Shown in pieces: positions 51,063 to 60,304 of a DNA stretch of 64,000 nt. The first letter of the stretch is position 1. Every line of letters starts with the position of its first letter. The DNA is taken from contig JAGAAI010000013.1 of NCBI GenBank assembly GCA_017615325.1, positions 1 through 64,000 on the forward strand. Direction: 5' to 3'. Under the pieces are notes generated by a model. That model did not search any database. It was not told the origin of the DNA and saw nothing but the letters and a program-made list of their open reading frames with translations. The position numbers and the translations under genes are program-made. Origin of the DNA: Clostridiales bacterium (GTDB lineage Bacteria; Bacillota; Clostridia; Saccharofermentanales; Saccharofermentanaceae).

Positions 51063-53513
51063 CTATTTTTTGGTGTTAATAGACTTATCGTATTTATAAA
51101 GGAACGTTACCATCTGGCGTCTGAGGCAGTCACCATTGGGTCTGAATGTGCCATCGCTGTATCCAGCCAGGATCTTCTTCTCTGATGCCCAGATAGTTGC
51201 AGTATAGAAGTAATCAGACTTCTTTACGTCCTTGAACTTGTTCCTCGTGGATGTGGGCTTAGGCTTTCCGGCCAGTCTCCAAAGGAATGTTACTGCATGC
51301 TTTCTTGCGCATACGATCTGTGGACCGAATGTGCCGTCCTTATAGCCTTCCACTATGTGGTTCTCGTTACCCCAAATGCAAGCTTTGTAGAAGTAATCGG
51401 TCTTCTTAACATCTTTGAATTTGCACTTTGATGTCTTAGGCTTGGGCTCACCCTGAAGTCTCCAGATAAATGTTACCATCTGTGCACGGGTACACTTGTT
51501 TGCAGGCTTGAACTTAGTCTGTTTATCGTAGCCTTTGACAACGCCCTTTGCGGTCAGGTAATTGGTCGGAGCATACCAGAAGTCCTTGGTATTAGTTACA
51601 TCCTTATAAAGTACTGTTACAACGCACTTAGCAGACTTCCCTGCTGCAGTTGCAGTGATGGTTACTGTTCCTGCCATCTTGGCCGTAACCTTACCATTAG
51701 CATCTACTGTTGCGATCTTTCTATCAGATGACTCCCAAGCGATCTTGGAAGAAGAGCCCTTAAGTGTTGCTTCCAGTGCTAAATCCTTTCCACAGATAAC
51801 AGATGCCGTCTTCTTATCGAGAGTCAAGGACACTGTCGAAGGTTTCGCGGTAGGATTGGATGCCGGATCATTGGAGGGCTTTTGTGTAACAGCAGGCTTC
51901 GCAGTCGGAGTTGCAGTAGCAGTAGGTGTAGCTGTCGCCGTCGGTGTCGGCTCAAAGTGGATAAGCTTAACTTTTCGGGCAGGAGTACCGTCTGCATCAC
52001 AAATGGTCTTCTTGCCGTCATCAAACTTACCGTTAACGGGCTCTATGATCTTGTTGTATCCCAATCTCAGAATATCTGTCTTCATTGCAACGGATGAATC
52101 CCCTGATGTCTCCAAGGATACCGATGCCGTCTTGTTAGCAACAGTGATCCCGTTGGATGCTGACATCGTATCTCCGTCGTCACTTGTAAAATCGACCTGA
52201 CCGCCTTGGATAACAATATTTGCTGCAACAACGGCAGACCTATCAGATCTTCCCGAAATATTACATCCGTCGGAGAAGACGACGTAACTGTCTGACTTAA
52301 ACAGTTCTGTATTAGCAGTCAGATTCGCAGTACCCTCTGCTTGAATGGCAGAAGGAGAATAGAAGAGCGGCTCTGTAAGCGATGAATAATAACCATTTTT
52401 CGTATTATCGAAATCCACAAAGACCAGCTTATTCTCAGACGATATGAATTTTAATCTCCCGTCTGCATACCAATCGAACAGATCGGCCAGGTTATCATGT
52501 GAACTGAGCTGGTGACCTGCTATATAGAGCGGATATTTGATCTCGTCATTACCGGGATAATGATAGACAATACTGTTATACAAGCATAGCTGATGATCAT
52601 TTTCATCATATGCGGTAACAAACACTCTAATATCCTGTTCGATATTTATGTTTCTTAAATGCCAGGGCATAAAGTAATCCGTGTTCCGGGTGTCCAGTGA
52701 TTCAGAGCGACTGCTGTTTGACCTCATTTTATACTTAAAACTGACAGAGTAACTTGTAGCACCGGGAAAAGCATCCCAACTGATAAGGCCGTCTTTCTCA
52801 GTCAGTCCGCTGACACCTTTGATCTCGGATGCTGTATATTTGTCAAGACTTATAGAAGTGAATCCACTTATTTGATATCTCGGGTCACTTGATCTTGCAT
52901 GCACAGAAATCCAATAATCGAATGTCCCATTTGACAGGAATGATTCAGCCGGAAGCTCCGTTGAAGTCAGATTTGTAAATTCTAACGGTAAAACCTCATT
53001 GTTATTCTCGTCATAAACACTTACTGAAACGTTATAGTTTATAACGGCTTCAGGATCAACTTCCGGGTCATTAAATTCCCATGTAACTTTTTCCCCATCA
53101 AAGGAGAGATTCTCAACTGTATTTAATTTGTGGTAATCATATACATATGTACATTCGTAATAGTATTCATCACCGTTAAGAGCCGTGGCATATAGAATAA
53201 ATTTGTAGGTACCGGGTGCAAGCATGGTATTTGATTTAAATTCGTCTTGGATATTGACTTTGGTAAGCAGACTGCTATACCCGCTTGTACCTCCTGCCGG
53301 TTCACCGGTATCACAATCACGGATCGAAGTATAGATGTATCCGTTAACATTATTTGAGATCCTATCCCAAGTGATAACATCGTCATCCGAATGCTGTAGA
53401 TTCGGAAACGCTATCCTGTTACCCGCAGAAACCTTTGACGGCATAAAGAACTGAATGCCCGCCAGGATAAAAACAACCAACAGAACACCCAAAAAGATCT
53501 TTAACTTATTCAC
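51063..53513 (-). CDS. Fn3-like, BIg2 and three-SLH surface protein
   Basis: 816 residues from a GTG at 53513, chosen because GGAGGGG lies 7 nt upstream; the only earlier in-frame ATG (53555) has no site. A signal peptide or anchor (about 1-31) is followed by about three beta domains with Fn3-like spacing (VITWDRISNNVNGYIYTS, KVTWEFNDPEV, LISWDAFPGATSYSV). A region of unknown fold with polar repeats comes next (about 330-530). Then come a TPTATA linker, BIg2 and three SLH domains. It is a wall-bound surface protein that differs from its LRR sisters in the front half. Confidence 0.86.
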   Translation of the reverse strand: MNKLKIFLGVLLVVFILAGIQFFMPSKVSAGNRIAFPNLQHSDDDVITWDRISNNVNGYIYTSIRDCDTGEPAGGTSGYSSLLTKVNIQDEFKSNTMLAPGTYKFILYATALNGDEYYYECTYVYDYHKLNTVENLSFDGEKVTWEFNDPEVDPEAVINYNVSVSVYDENNNEVLPLEFTNLTSTELPAESFLSNGTFDYWISVHARSSDPRYQISGFTSISLDKYTASEIKGVSGLTEKDGLISWDAFPGATSYSVSFKYKMRSNSSRSESLDTRNTDYFMPWHLRNINIEQDIRVFVTAYDENDHQLCLYNSIVYHYPGNDEIKYPLYIAGHQLSSHDNLADLFDWYADGRLKFISSENKLVFVDFDNTKNGYYSSLTEPLFYSPSAIQAEGTANLTANTELFKSDSYVVFSDGCNISGRSDRSAVVAANIVIQGGQVDFTSDDGDTMSASNGITVANKTASVSLETSGDSSVAMKTDILRLGYNKIIEPVNGKFDDGKKTICDADGTPARKVKLIHFEPTPTATATPTATATPTAKPAVTQKPSNDPASNPTAKPSTVSLTLDKKTASVICGKDLALEATLKGSSSKIAWESSDRKIATVDANGKVTAKMAGTVTITATAAGKSAKCVVTVLYKDVTNTKDFWYAPTNYLTAKGVVKGYDKQTKFKPANKCTRAQMVTFIWRLQGEPKPKTSKCKFKDVKKTDYFYKACIWGNENHIVEGYKDGTFGPQIVCARKHAVTFLWRLAGKPKPTSTRNKFKDVKKSDYFYTATIWASEKKILAGYSDGTFRPNGDCLRRQMVTFLYKYDKSINTKK

Positions 53514-53583
53514 AACTATCCCCCTCCGAAAAACACTTCCCCATAAGTTTATCACATAGCGGGACAGGTTTTCTGATAAAATA

Positions 53584-53615
53584 CTGAAAGATCATATAGA
53601 AATGAGGTCTTTCAG
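53584..53615 (+). promoter_or_regulatory. hairpin around the ribosome binding site of the glycosyltransferase gene
   Basis: Perfect 8-bp arms CTGAAAGA (53584-53591) and TCTTTCAG (53608-53615) enclose the GAGG (53604-53607) that would serve translation of the next gene. A TAAAAT just upstream may be the -10 box. Confidence 0.45.
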
Positions 53616-53702
53616 ATAGATACTTTTCTTATCATAATCTTATCTCTTTTTGTTGCTGTCGCATTATTCATTCTGGCGATAGTCATCTATGCTCATATCC
53701 TA

Positions 53703-54422
53703 ATGGCAAAGCGCCCGCTGACAATACTTTATGACAACAGGGCCGGCCAGGAGGATTTTTGTCCTTTAGATGATATCCCTCCGGCTTTTATACACTTTAT
53801 TCTCCAGGTCGAAGATGACGGGTTTTTCGAGCATAAGGGACTGGTTTGGCTGGGGATAAGGGATGCGATCATGCTCAACATAAAGAACCGGAAGATCGTG
53901 ACGGGTGGCAGCACTATCAGCCAGCAGCTGGTCAAAAACCTCTATTTCAGATTCCATCATAATCTCTTGAGGAAAGCATGTGAACTTATCATCACCTGCA
54001 GGATGGAACGAACTTTCAGCAAGCAGAAGATATTGGAACTCTATCTTAATACCATCTATTGGGGATTCGGGATCTACGGGATAAAGGATGCGGCAGACTT
54101 TTATTTCATGAAGGATCCGTCCGAACTTACCATAAACCAGATGTTCATCCTGGCCTGCATTCCTTTCGCGCCGACGATGGGCAATCCTTTAAGCTTTCCC
54201 GACGTTTTTTTTAGGATCCGCAACAAGAGGCTCGATCTGCTATTGAAAAGAGGCACCATCTCCGAAGAAGATGCCAATGACATCCGCTCCCACGGCTTGG
54301 ATGATCTTGATCCGTCGCTTCGCAGGGCCGATGCTTTTACGGACAATTACTCCAGGGAGATCCCCCTCAACAATGACCGCTTCGGTCCCTTCCCTGACGA
54401 TAATAAGGTAACAAGGCCATGA
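53703..54422 (+). CDS. monofunctional peptidoglycan glycosyltransferase (GT51)
   Basis: 239 residues from the first ATG. It is the transglycosylase domain that polymerises lipid II into glycan strands: EDDGFFEHKG with the catalytic Glu, GGSTISQQLVKNL, and RKILELYLNTIYWGFGIYGI-type active-site strands. No transpeptidase domain follows. In-frame codons upstream (53616-53702) encode a clear membrane helix (FLIIILSLFVAVALFILAIV), so the true start is probably near 53616, where an ATA sits 8 nt after GAGG. No ATG, GTG or TTG is available there, so a rare start codon or a frameshift is likely. It overlaps the next gene by 4 nt (ATGA), so they are translated together. Confidence 0.85.
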   Translation: MAKRPLTILYDNRAGQEDFCPLDDIPPAFIHFILQVEDDGFFEHKGLVWLGIRDAIMLNIKNRKIVTGGSTISQQLVKNLYFRFHHNLLRKACELIITCRMERTFSKQKILELYLNTIYWGFGIYGIKDAADFYFMKDPSELTINQMFILACIPFAPTMGNPLSFPDVFFRIRNKRLDLLLKRGTISEEDANDIRSHGLDDLDPSLRRADAFTDNYSREIPLNNDRFGPFPDDNKVTRP

Positions 54423-57142
54423 GATTATTACATTTCGAAGGATATATCCGTAACCGGAAGAAACTCTTGCAGGAACTTGATATCTGCGGGGGACTTTCAG
54501 AAGAAAGAACAGAGCGTAAGATCATCTTAAAGGCTTATAAGAAATGGGGTCACTTCATCGGTGATCACCTCTACGGGTCTTTTGCGATAACGATATCGGA
54601 CGAGGAGAAAGAAGAAATCTTCTGCACGAGAGACCAACTCGGTATAGAGCAGCTTTACTATCATCTAACCCCTTCAGGCCGCCTTCTGACAGGATCAGAT
54701 ATACAGGAGATCACATCCGATCCCGAATTCGAAAAGAAGCTTGATCCCTTTGCTTTCCAGCTTTACATGATCTTCGGTTACGTTGCAGGTGACAGGACCC
54801 TTTATGAAGGCATAAGAAAGCTCATGCCGGGCAGCTTTCTGATCTATAAAGAAGGGAAGGTCAGCATCACAAAATACAGCAAGATAGATTTCCGCCCGGA
54901 TAACAGAGTCACGGAAGACGAATGGAAGGATAAGATCAGCAATACTCTTCAGGAGATCCTGGATGAAGACAGGGATGATCCGGACTTTGATAGTTGCACG
55001 TCCTTCCTGTCGGGAGGCGTTGATTCGAGTTTCCTTCTTTATGCATCAGGCGCTAAGAACGCCTGTTCCATCGGATATGAAAACAGCCCCCTGTCAGAGA
55101 CCGGATATGCTTCGGAGACGGCAGAGGCACTCGGAGCCAGACTCGATCAGACGATCATAAACGCAGATGAATTCTTCGCATCGATCCCCGATGCAGTCAG
55201 GGACATAGGTCTTCCCACAGCGGATGCTTCGACCATCGCCTTCTACATTGGATGCCGGAAAAGACATGCTGACGGGGGCATATACCTGTCAGGAGAAGGG
55301 ATCGATGAACTCTTTGCAGGATATCATGTATACAGCCGCTCCGAAGAATTAGGAAAACCCAAAGCCGGAACTTATCTCGGCTGCTCGGGTCTTATGAGCC
55401 CGGATACTGCAAGGCAGCTCACTTGTCAGGAGAAAGCCGTTTCATGCGAAGAACTCGTAAAGGATCTTTATGAAGACTTAGAGGACTGCGACGGCCTGTC
55501 GCGTATGTTGTCTGTCGACCTTGCGCTCTGGTTCGAAGGCGATATCCTGCCTGGCGTAAGCAGCTCATCAAAGGCTGCAGGCATAAAACTCCTCCTTCCC
55601 TATTCAGATCAACGTATGGCAAAGCTTGCCTGTCAGATCCCCTCAAACCTTAAGAGGAAGGGTGACACAAATAAATACATATTCCGCAAGACGGCTTCTG
55701 ACTATATCCCGTATGAGACTGCGTTCAGGAAGAAGGTAGGTTTTGCTGTCCCGATCAAGGAATGGCTTACCAATGAATGCCGCATGGAAGACATTGATAA
55801 AGTTCTGTTCGGCAAGACATCATCTAATCTCTTCAACCAAAAACTCCTGCATGAATTCCGGGAAAAGTCACTCTCCGATATCCGGGACCTCTGGCGGATA
55901 TATGCCGTTTACATATTCATAATCTGGTATGAGAACTGTTTCCTAGATGACGGTAAGAATACCGTTGACTTCAGGGATTTTCTTATGGACGATCCCCGCT
56001 ATAACAGAGAAAAAGCATGGCCTGAAGAAAGATTCCCCGATGCGAATTATCATTATATCCGGGATACGGGCTGCCTGGTCTGTGCTCTTGCATACATGCT
56101 ATCAGCAAACGGGATCGAGAAAGAGTATGACATAAGATCTTTTGATCCATGGATATTAAACGGGCGTCTTATTGAGTGCGGTGCCTTCACGCCTGCCGCA
56201 GATCTTGATCTTTTCGCGATCAGCAGGCTCTATCCACTCCTGTATCAGGGTCCCGTAATTTATTCGGAAGAGAGACTCAAAGAGTGTGTAGATAATGGCG
56301 ATCTCTGCCTTCTCACGGTCCCGGGGCAGAAAGGGATCCACCACTTCATAGCATTGGATCATCTTCTTCCCGGAGACGCATCTGTATTTGATCCCAAATC
56401 CGGCATGAGGCTCTTAAGCGATTATGAGCGCGTCCTGGAGATACGCCCTTTCAGACCATACACGGGGGAGATCAAAAGGCCGGTACAGGTCGGAACAGCA
56501 CGCAGCGATAAAGACCGTCATCCTCTTTCCGATAAAGCTCTCAAAAGAGTTGCACTGACCTTTGATGACGGACCTTCGGGAGAGACTACCTTAAGGGTAA
56601 TGGAGTGCCTGACGAGGCATTCTGCAAAAGCTACTTTTTTTGTGATCGGTGAAAACATCATTGAACACAGCGGCCAGTTAAAGCTCATGCGGGAGTCAGG
56701 CTTTGGTATAGGCATCCACACATGGGATCATGAGAGCATCTGTTACATGAACGAAGATGAATGCCGTGAAAACCTGAAGCGAACGGCTGATGCCGTCGCC
56801 GATGCCTGCGGGGCAACTGTCTCAATGATGAGGCCTTCCTACGGACTTACCTCAGAAAGCACACAAAAAGTGGCAGCGAATCTGGGACTTGCGACGATAG
56901 GCTGGAGCATCGATCCGGGCGATTGGCGGTTAAGGGATCCTCTGAAGATAACAAAGTCGGTTTTGGAAAATATATATGACGGCGATATTGTGCTTTTACA
57001 CGATATTTACAAGGAAACTGCCGAAGCAGCTGACATACTGATCCGCAAATTAAAGGAAATGGGATTCGAGTTAGTTACCGTGGAAGAACTTGCCTCATCT
57101 TACGGGGGGCTGGTTCCGGGAAAGATCTACAGTTATTTCTGA
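54419..57142 (+). CDS. fusion of Asn-synthetase-like ligase, C39-like peptidase and NodB deacetylase
   Basis: 907 residues in three parts. About 1-160 is an N-terminal-nucleophile (GATase_7) domain without the catalytic Cys2; it begins MRLLHF. About 170-515 is the AsnB-type ATP-pyrophosphatase with S198-GGVDSS and GEGIDELF (292-299). About 540-685 is a C39-like papain-fold domain: C552 (DTGCLVCALAYML), H641/H642 (GIHHFIALD) and D658 (VFDPKSG). About 708-890 is a NodB polysaccharide deacetylase: TFDDGP (714-719), H767 and H771 (GIHTWDH), RPSYG, DPGDW and LLHD. There is no signal peptide. Translationally coupled to GT51, it may amidate or otherwise tailor cell-wall material. A lasso-cyclase-like peptide role is the alternative. 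All catalytic motifs except Cys2 are intact. Confidence 0.87.
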   Translation: MRLLHFEGYIRNRKKLLQELDICGGLSEERTERKIILKAYKKWGHFIGDHLYGSFAITISDEEKEEIFCTRDQLGIEQLYYHLTPSGRLLTGSDIQEITSDPEFEKKLDPFAFQLYMIFGYVAGDRTLYEGIRKLMPGSFLIYKEGKVSITKYSKIDFRPDNRVTEDEWKDKISNTLQEILDEDRDDPDFDSCTSFLSGGVDSSFLLYASGAKNACSIGYENSPLSETGYASETAEALGARLDQTIINADEFFASIPDAVRDIGLPTADASTIAFYIGCRKRHADGGIYLSGEGIDELFAGYHVYSRSEELGKPKAGTYLGCSGLMSPDTARQLTCQEKAVSCEELVKDLYEDLEDCDGLSRMLSVDLALWFEGDILPGVSSSSKAAGIKLLLPYSDQRMAKLACQIPSNLKRKGDTNKYIFRKTASDYIPYETAFRKKVGFAVPIKEWLTNECRMEDIDKVLFGKTSSNLFNQKLLHEFREKSLSDIRDLWRIYAVYIFIIWYENCFLDDGKNTVDFRDFLMDDPRYNREKAWPEERFPDANYHYIRDTGCLVCALAYMLSANGIEKEYDIRSFDPWILNGRLIECGAFTPAADLDLFAISRLYPLLYQGPVIYSEERLKECVDNGDLCLLTVPGQKGIHHFIALDHLLPGDASVFDPKSGMRLLSDYERVLEIRPFRPYTGEIKRPVQVGTARSDKDRHPLSDKALKRVALTFDDGPSGETTLRVMECLTRHSAKATFFVIGENIIEHSGQLKLMRESGFGIGIHTWDHESICYMNEDECRENLKRTADAVADACGATVSMMRPSYGLTSESTQKVAANLGLATIGWSIDPGDWRLRDPLKITKSVLENIYDGDIVLLHDIYKETAEAADILIRKLKEMGFELVTVEELASSYGGLVPGKIYSYF

Positions 57143-59226
57143 GCAGGATGGTCCTGTGTCTCCTCACAGTAAAGCTCCCTATATTCCTTGCATTTTTCCA
57201 TAAGCTCGGAATGCGTGCCTGATGCCAGTATCTTTCCCTTATCCATAAAGAATATCCTGTCACAGTCCTTAACCGTTGACAGACGGTGAGCTACCATGAT
57301 GATGGTCCTGTCACCTGAGATATTGCCAATGGTATCCATTATAGAAGACTGGGTCAGGTTATCTAAGGCTGATGTAGCCTCATCCAGGATGATAACGGGA
57401 TAATCCTTAAGAAGGACCCTTGCCAGTGCCAAACGCTGGCGCTGGCCGCCTGACAGGGTAATGCCGCTCTCACCTATAACAGTGTCATAGCCCTGAGGAT
57501 ATGTTTGGAAATCGTCGTATATGCAGGCCATCCTGAAAACCCTGTTCAGATCCTCATCCGTAAGATCTTCCTTAACGATATTCATGTTGTCACGAATGCT
57601 CATGTTAAATATATAAGGTGACTGCCCAACCATTGCGATATTGCCGCGGACCGTATCTTTATCGAGTCTCCTAAGGTCAACGCCATCCAGCATCACACTG
57701 CCACTGTCAGGATCATAAAGGCGAGTTATGAGGGACAGGAGCGTACTCTTTCCGCATCCGCTCCTCCCGACGAAAGCAACTTTTTCACCGGCATTTACCG
57801 TCAGGTCGACTCCCTTAAGGACTTCCACACTCCTGCCGTTTTCATGAAGATAGGAGAAATAAACATTCTTTAAAGAGATCTCACCCCGGGCATCATGGAT
57901 CTTCTCTTTCCCGAAGGATTCCTTTGCAAAATCCGGGCTTTCCAAGAGCTGATAAACACGTTCGGATGACAGCAGAAGGCCATAGTAAGTATCCATGATC
58001 CCTGTGATCGATCTGGCCGACACATATGCCCTGCCGTTGTAGTTATAAAGAACAAGGGCCGTAGCCGGAGTGATGATGCCAAAGGAGAGCTGGAGAGCAA
58101 GAATACTCATATAGATAAAATCCGTAAAACCGACGTATTCGCTTCTCAAAAGGATATATTTCATAGACCTTATGCGCATATGGTTTACGAGTCCCACGCT
58201 CTCGTCTATGCCGCCCTTCATCTTGGACATAAAAGAATCTTCGGCATGAAGCAGTTTGATGTCACGGTGCGCACGCACCATCTCGCTGGTAAAACCTGCC
58301 ATTTTCTCATTCACGGATCTGACCTTACGGTCATCTCTCGCGATACTCCTCGTCTGTGCTCTCTGGATAAGTGCGTAAATGGCAAACAGAGCGATCTCAA
58401 AAAGCATCATCTGCCATGACACGATGGCAAAGGCTATCATGAGGCTTACAAAGCGGAAGACCTCAGTAAGGTCTGTAAGCAGTTCGTCAAGATCGTCAGT
58501 CATGTTATCGACTTCCGAAAGGAGTCTCTGGGTAAATACACCGCTGCTGTTGCGGTCCATGCATTCCGTCTTGATCATAAGGACATTAGAGACGATGGAT
58601 CTTCTCATATCCTTTGCCATGGAACTGTACGATTCCCTCAATAGCCTGCTCGAAAAGTAAGTGATCAGCCCGCTTGCTATGGCCTGACCCAGGATCAGGG
58701 CTGCGAGCATGAAGATCTTAGTTATATCCGATGCTGCATATGCCGTGATTATATATGCCGACAGGATAGGCTCGATCGTGGTGAGCACCATGTTAACGAG
58801 TCTTAGGACAGACGCAAAGACAAAGGCCTTTTTCTTCTTCGCCATATACCTGAGTATGTAAATGAGACTGTTCTTCTCAGGGACAATGGCATCCTCTTCG
58901 AAATGATAGATATTCTGATCGCCCCGTAAGTGCCACTTAGGAGCAATATCCGTATTCTCCAGGAGATTTTTGACTATCACGCTTCTCGGCTTTTCGAGAT
59001 CGTTAAATGGATCGCCGTCGATCTTAAGATCGATACAGACCTTCTTCTTTTTCCTTATGGAATCCACCGCAAAGGAAACTGCTTTCTCCGAGGCAAGATG
59101 ATCCAGGATTATCGCTTCGATGAGCAACTTCAAATGCAGGCAGCGCTTTGAATCGATACTGCTCTGATCCAGGAATTCTCCTAATTCCTCAACGGTCTTA
59201 TGTATGTTTTCTCGTGACAGTTCCAT
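57133..59226 (-). CDS. ABC exporter (fused membrane and ATPase domains) with N-terminal extension
   Basis: 697 residues. An unusual soluble N-terminal region (about 1-120) has a His-kinase-like-ATPase-style helix (LKLLIEAIILDHLAS) but no clear nucleotide motif. Six membrane helices follow (about 135-410), then the ATPase: Walker A GRSGCGKSTLL, LSGGQRQR, VIILDEATSALD and VAHRLST. It is of the lipid/peptide exporter (MsbA-like) type. It lacks the C39 leader-peptidase domain that peptide exporters often carry at this position. It converges on the ligase-peptidase-deacetylase gene with a 10-bp overlap of 3' ends. Co-function is possible but not shown. Confidence 0.85.
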   Translation of the reverse strand: MELSRENIHKTVEELGEFLDQSSIDSKRCLHLKLLIEAIILDHLASEKAVSFAVDSIRKKKKVCIDLKIDGDPFNDLEKPRSVIVKNLLENTDIAPKWHLRGDQNIYHFEEDAIVPEKNSLIYILRYMAKKKKAFVFASVLRLVNMVLTTIEPILSAYIITAYAASDITKIFMLAALILGQAIASGLITYFSSRLLRESYSSMAKDMRRSIVSNVLMIKTECMDRNSSGVFTQRLLSEVDNMTDDLDELLTDLTEVFRFVSLMIAFAIVSWQMMLFEIALFAIYALIQRAQTRSIARDDRKVRSVNEKMAGFTSEMVRAHRDIKLLHAEDSFMSKMKGGIDESVGLVNHMRIRSMKYILLRSEYVGFTDFIYMSILALQLSFGIITPATALVLYNYNGRAYVSARSITGIMDTYYGLLLSSERVYQLLESPDFAKESFGKEKIHDARGEISLKNVYFSYLHENGRSVEVLKGVDLTVNAGEKVAFVGRSGCGKSTLLSLITRLYDPDSGSVMLDGVDLRRLDKDTVRGNIAMVGQSPYIFNMSIRDNMNIVKEDLTDEDLNRVFRMACIYDDFQTYPQGYDTVIGESGITLSGGQRQRLALARVLLKDYPVIILDEATSALDNLTQSSIMDTIGNISGDRTIIMVAHRLSTVKDCDRIFFMDKGKILASGTHSELMEKCKEYRELYCEETQDHPAQK

Positions 59227-59303
59227 TCAGATATAATAACACAAATATATAACTTCAAGGAGACGGGACAGTCTCAATCAGACATCTTCCCTTCTGATCT
59301 TAT

Positions 59304-59714
59304 TTAAATTCTCTTGATATAAAAATACTTGCTCAGTCTGGGATCATCATCCTCACGGACAAACTCCAATCCATATCCGAGCTTTTTGTAAAACTCCGGA
59401 GCCTGGAATCCGAAAGTCGTCAGCGTGATCTTCTTATATCCTTTGCCGCTATATTCTTCTTCAACAGCCTTCACGAGCTTCGTGCCGATATCCTGCCCTC
59501 TGCTCTTCTTATCAACGATCAGGTCAACGATATGGACATTGTTATAGTATGCGCGGCCGGTTACAACACCCAGTATCTCCCCTTCCTCTTCAGCCACAAA
59601 ACAAAACTCATCAAAATTGAGTTCCACGTTGTTACTTAATGCATAGTCCGCGAAAGCCTGATCGAGAAATTCCCCGATCCTATCATTAGTTTCCTTTACG
59701 TTTTTAATGATCAT
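59304..59714 (-). CDS. GNAT acetyltransferase
   Basis: 136 residues. It is a single GNAT domain with VHIVDLIVDKKSRGQDIGTKLVKAVEEE for acetyl-CoA binding and APEFYKKLGYGLEFVRED near the end. GAGG lies before the ATG. It follows the acidic protein gene at 59740 by 25 nt and may share its transcript. The substrate is unknown. Confidence 0.85.
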   Translation of the reverse strand: MIIKNVKETNDRIGEFLDQAFADYALSNNVELNFDEFCFVAEEEGEILGVVTGRAYYNNVHIVDLIVDKKSRGQDIGTKLVKAVEEEYSGKGYKKITLTTFGFQAPEFYKKLGYGLEFVREDDDPRLSKYFYIKRI

Positions 59715-59739
59715 TTATTGTTACCTCTATTCTTTCTTT

Positions 59740-60183
59740 TTATCCAAACCGGGATTTTAATTCTTCGGCTCTCTCCGGTCTCCCATAGAAATCACTTATA
59801 GATTTATAGATAGCTCTTCTTGTGTTGACACCGCAATATGGAAGGATCGATTCCAAGTCAACATATGTTTCCGAAGCCAATACTTCAAGGAGCGTGGTAT
59901 CAATATCTTCAATCAGCATACTATTACCTGACAACTGTAACTCCTCGATAAAATCGAAGAAGCGTTTCCACTCATTATGCAGATCTGGTTCTTTGTTGTA
60001 CTTCTCAATGAACTGATGATTGATCACATCATCCATCAAAACTGTTGACAAACCTTTTATATCGTCATCAATTTCTTCATCGTTTAAACGCAGCCAATCA
60101 AACCTGCTCCTGAACTCATTCAGAAGATAGTCATATATCTTTGCACTTTCCAATAAGTTCAGTTCAAACAAGTCTGAATCCAT
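59740..60183 (-). CDS. acidic protein of unknown function
   Basis: 147 residues, strongly acidic and probably all-helical, with no signal peptide or membrane helix. Features are WLRLNDEEIDDDIKG, a Trp-centred EWKRFFDFIEEL and a Cys near the end (ILPYCGVNTRRAIYKSI). Size and charge resemble contact-toxin immunity proteins, but no toxin is nearby and no family was recognised. GGGG precedes the ATG. Confidence 0.55.
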   Translation of the reverse strand: MDSDLFELNLLESAKIYDYLLNEFRSRFDWLRLNDEEIDDDIKGLSTVLMDDVINHQFIEKYNKEPDLHNEWKRFFDFIEELQLSGNSMLIEDIDTTLLEVLASETYVDLESILPYCGVNTRRAIYKSISDFYGRPERAEELKSRFG

Positions 60184-60304
60184 GGCATCCCCTTTTCAAA
60201 CTACTTCTCCAAATTTGACAATCTTTTAACGGCCCTCATTATAATCGGTGTATCTTAACAGGTATCCAGTCCACCGGTTCTCCCATGCCTTGTATCGGTA
60301 GAAA

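Noticed and set aside
54419-59226. Lasso-peptide gene cluster
   Set aside because: The ligase and exporter would fit, but no precursor peptide or RRE protein was found, and GT51 and NodB are not parts of such clusters. It is kept only as an alternative.
59740-60183. Immunity protein of a contact-dependent toxin system
   Set aside because: The size and acidity fit, but no toxin or secretion gene is nearby and no motif supports it.
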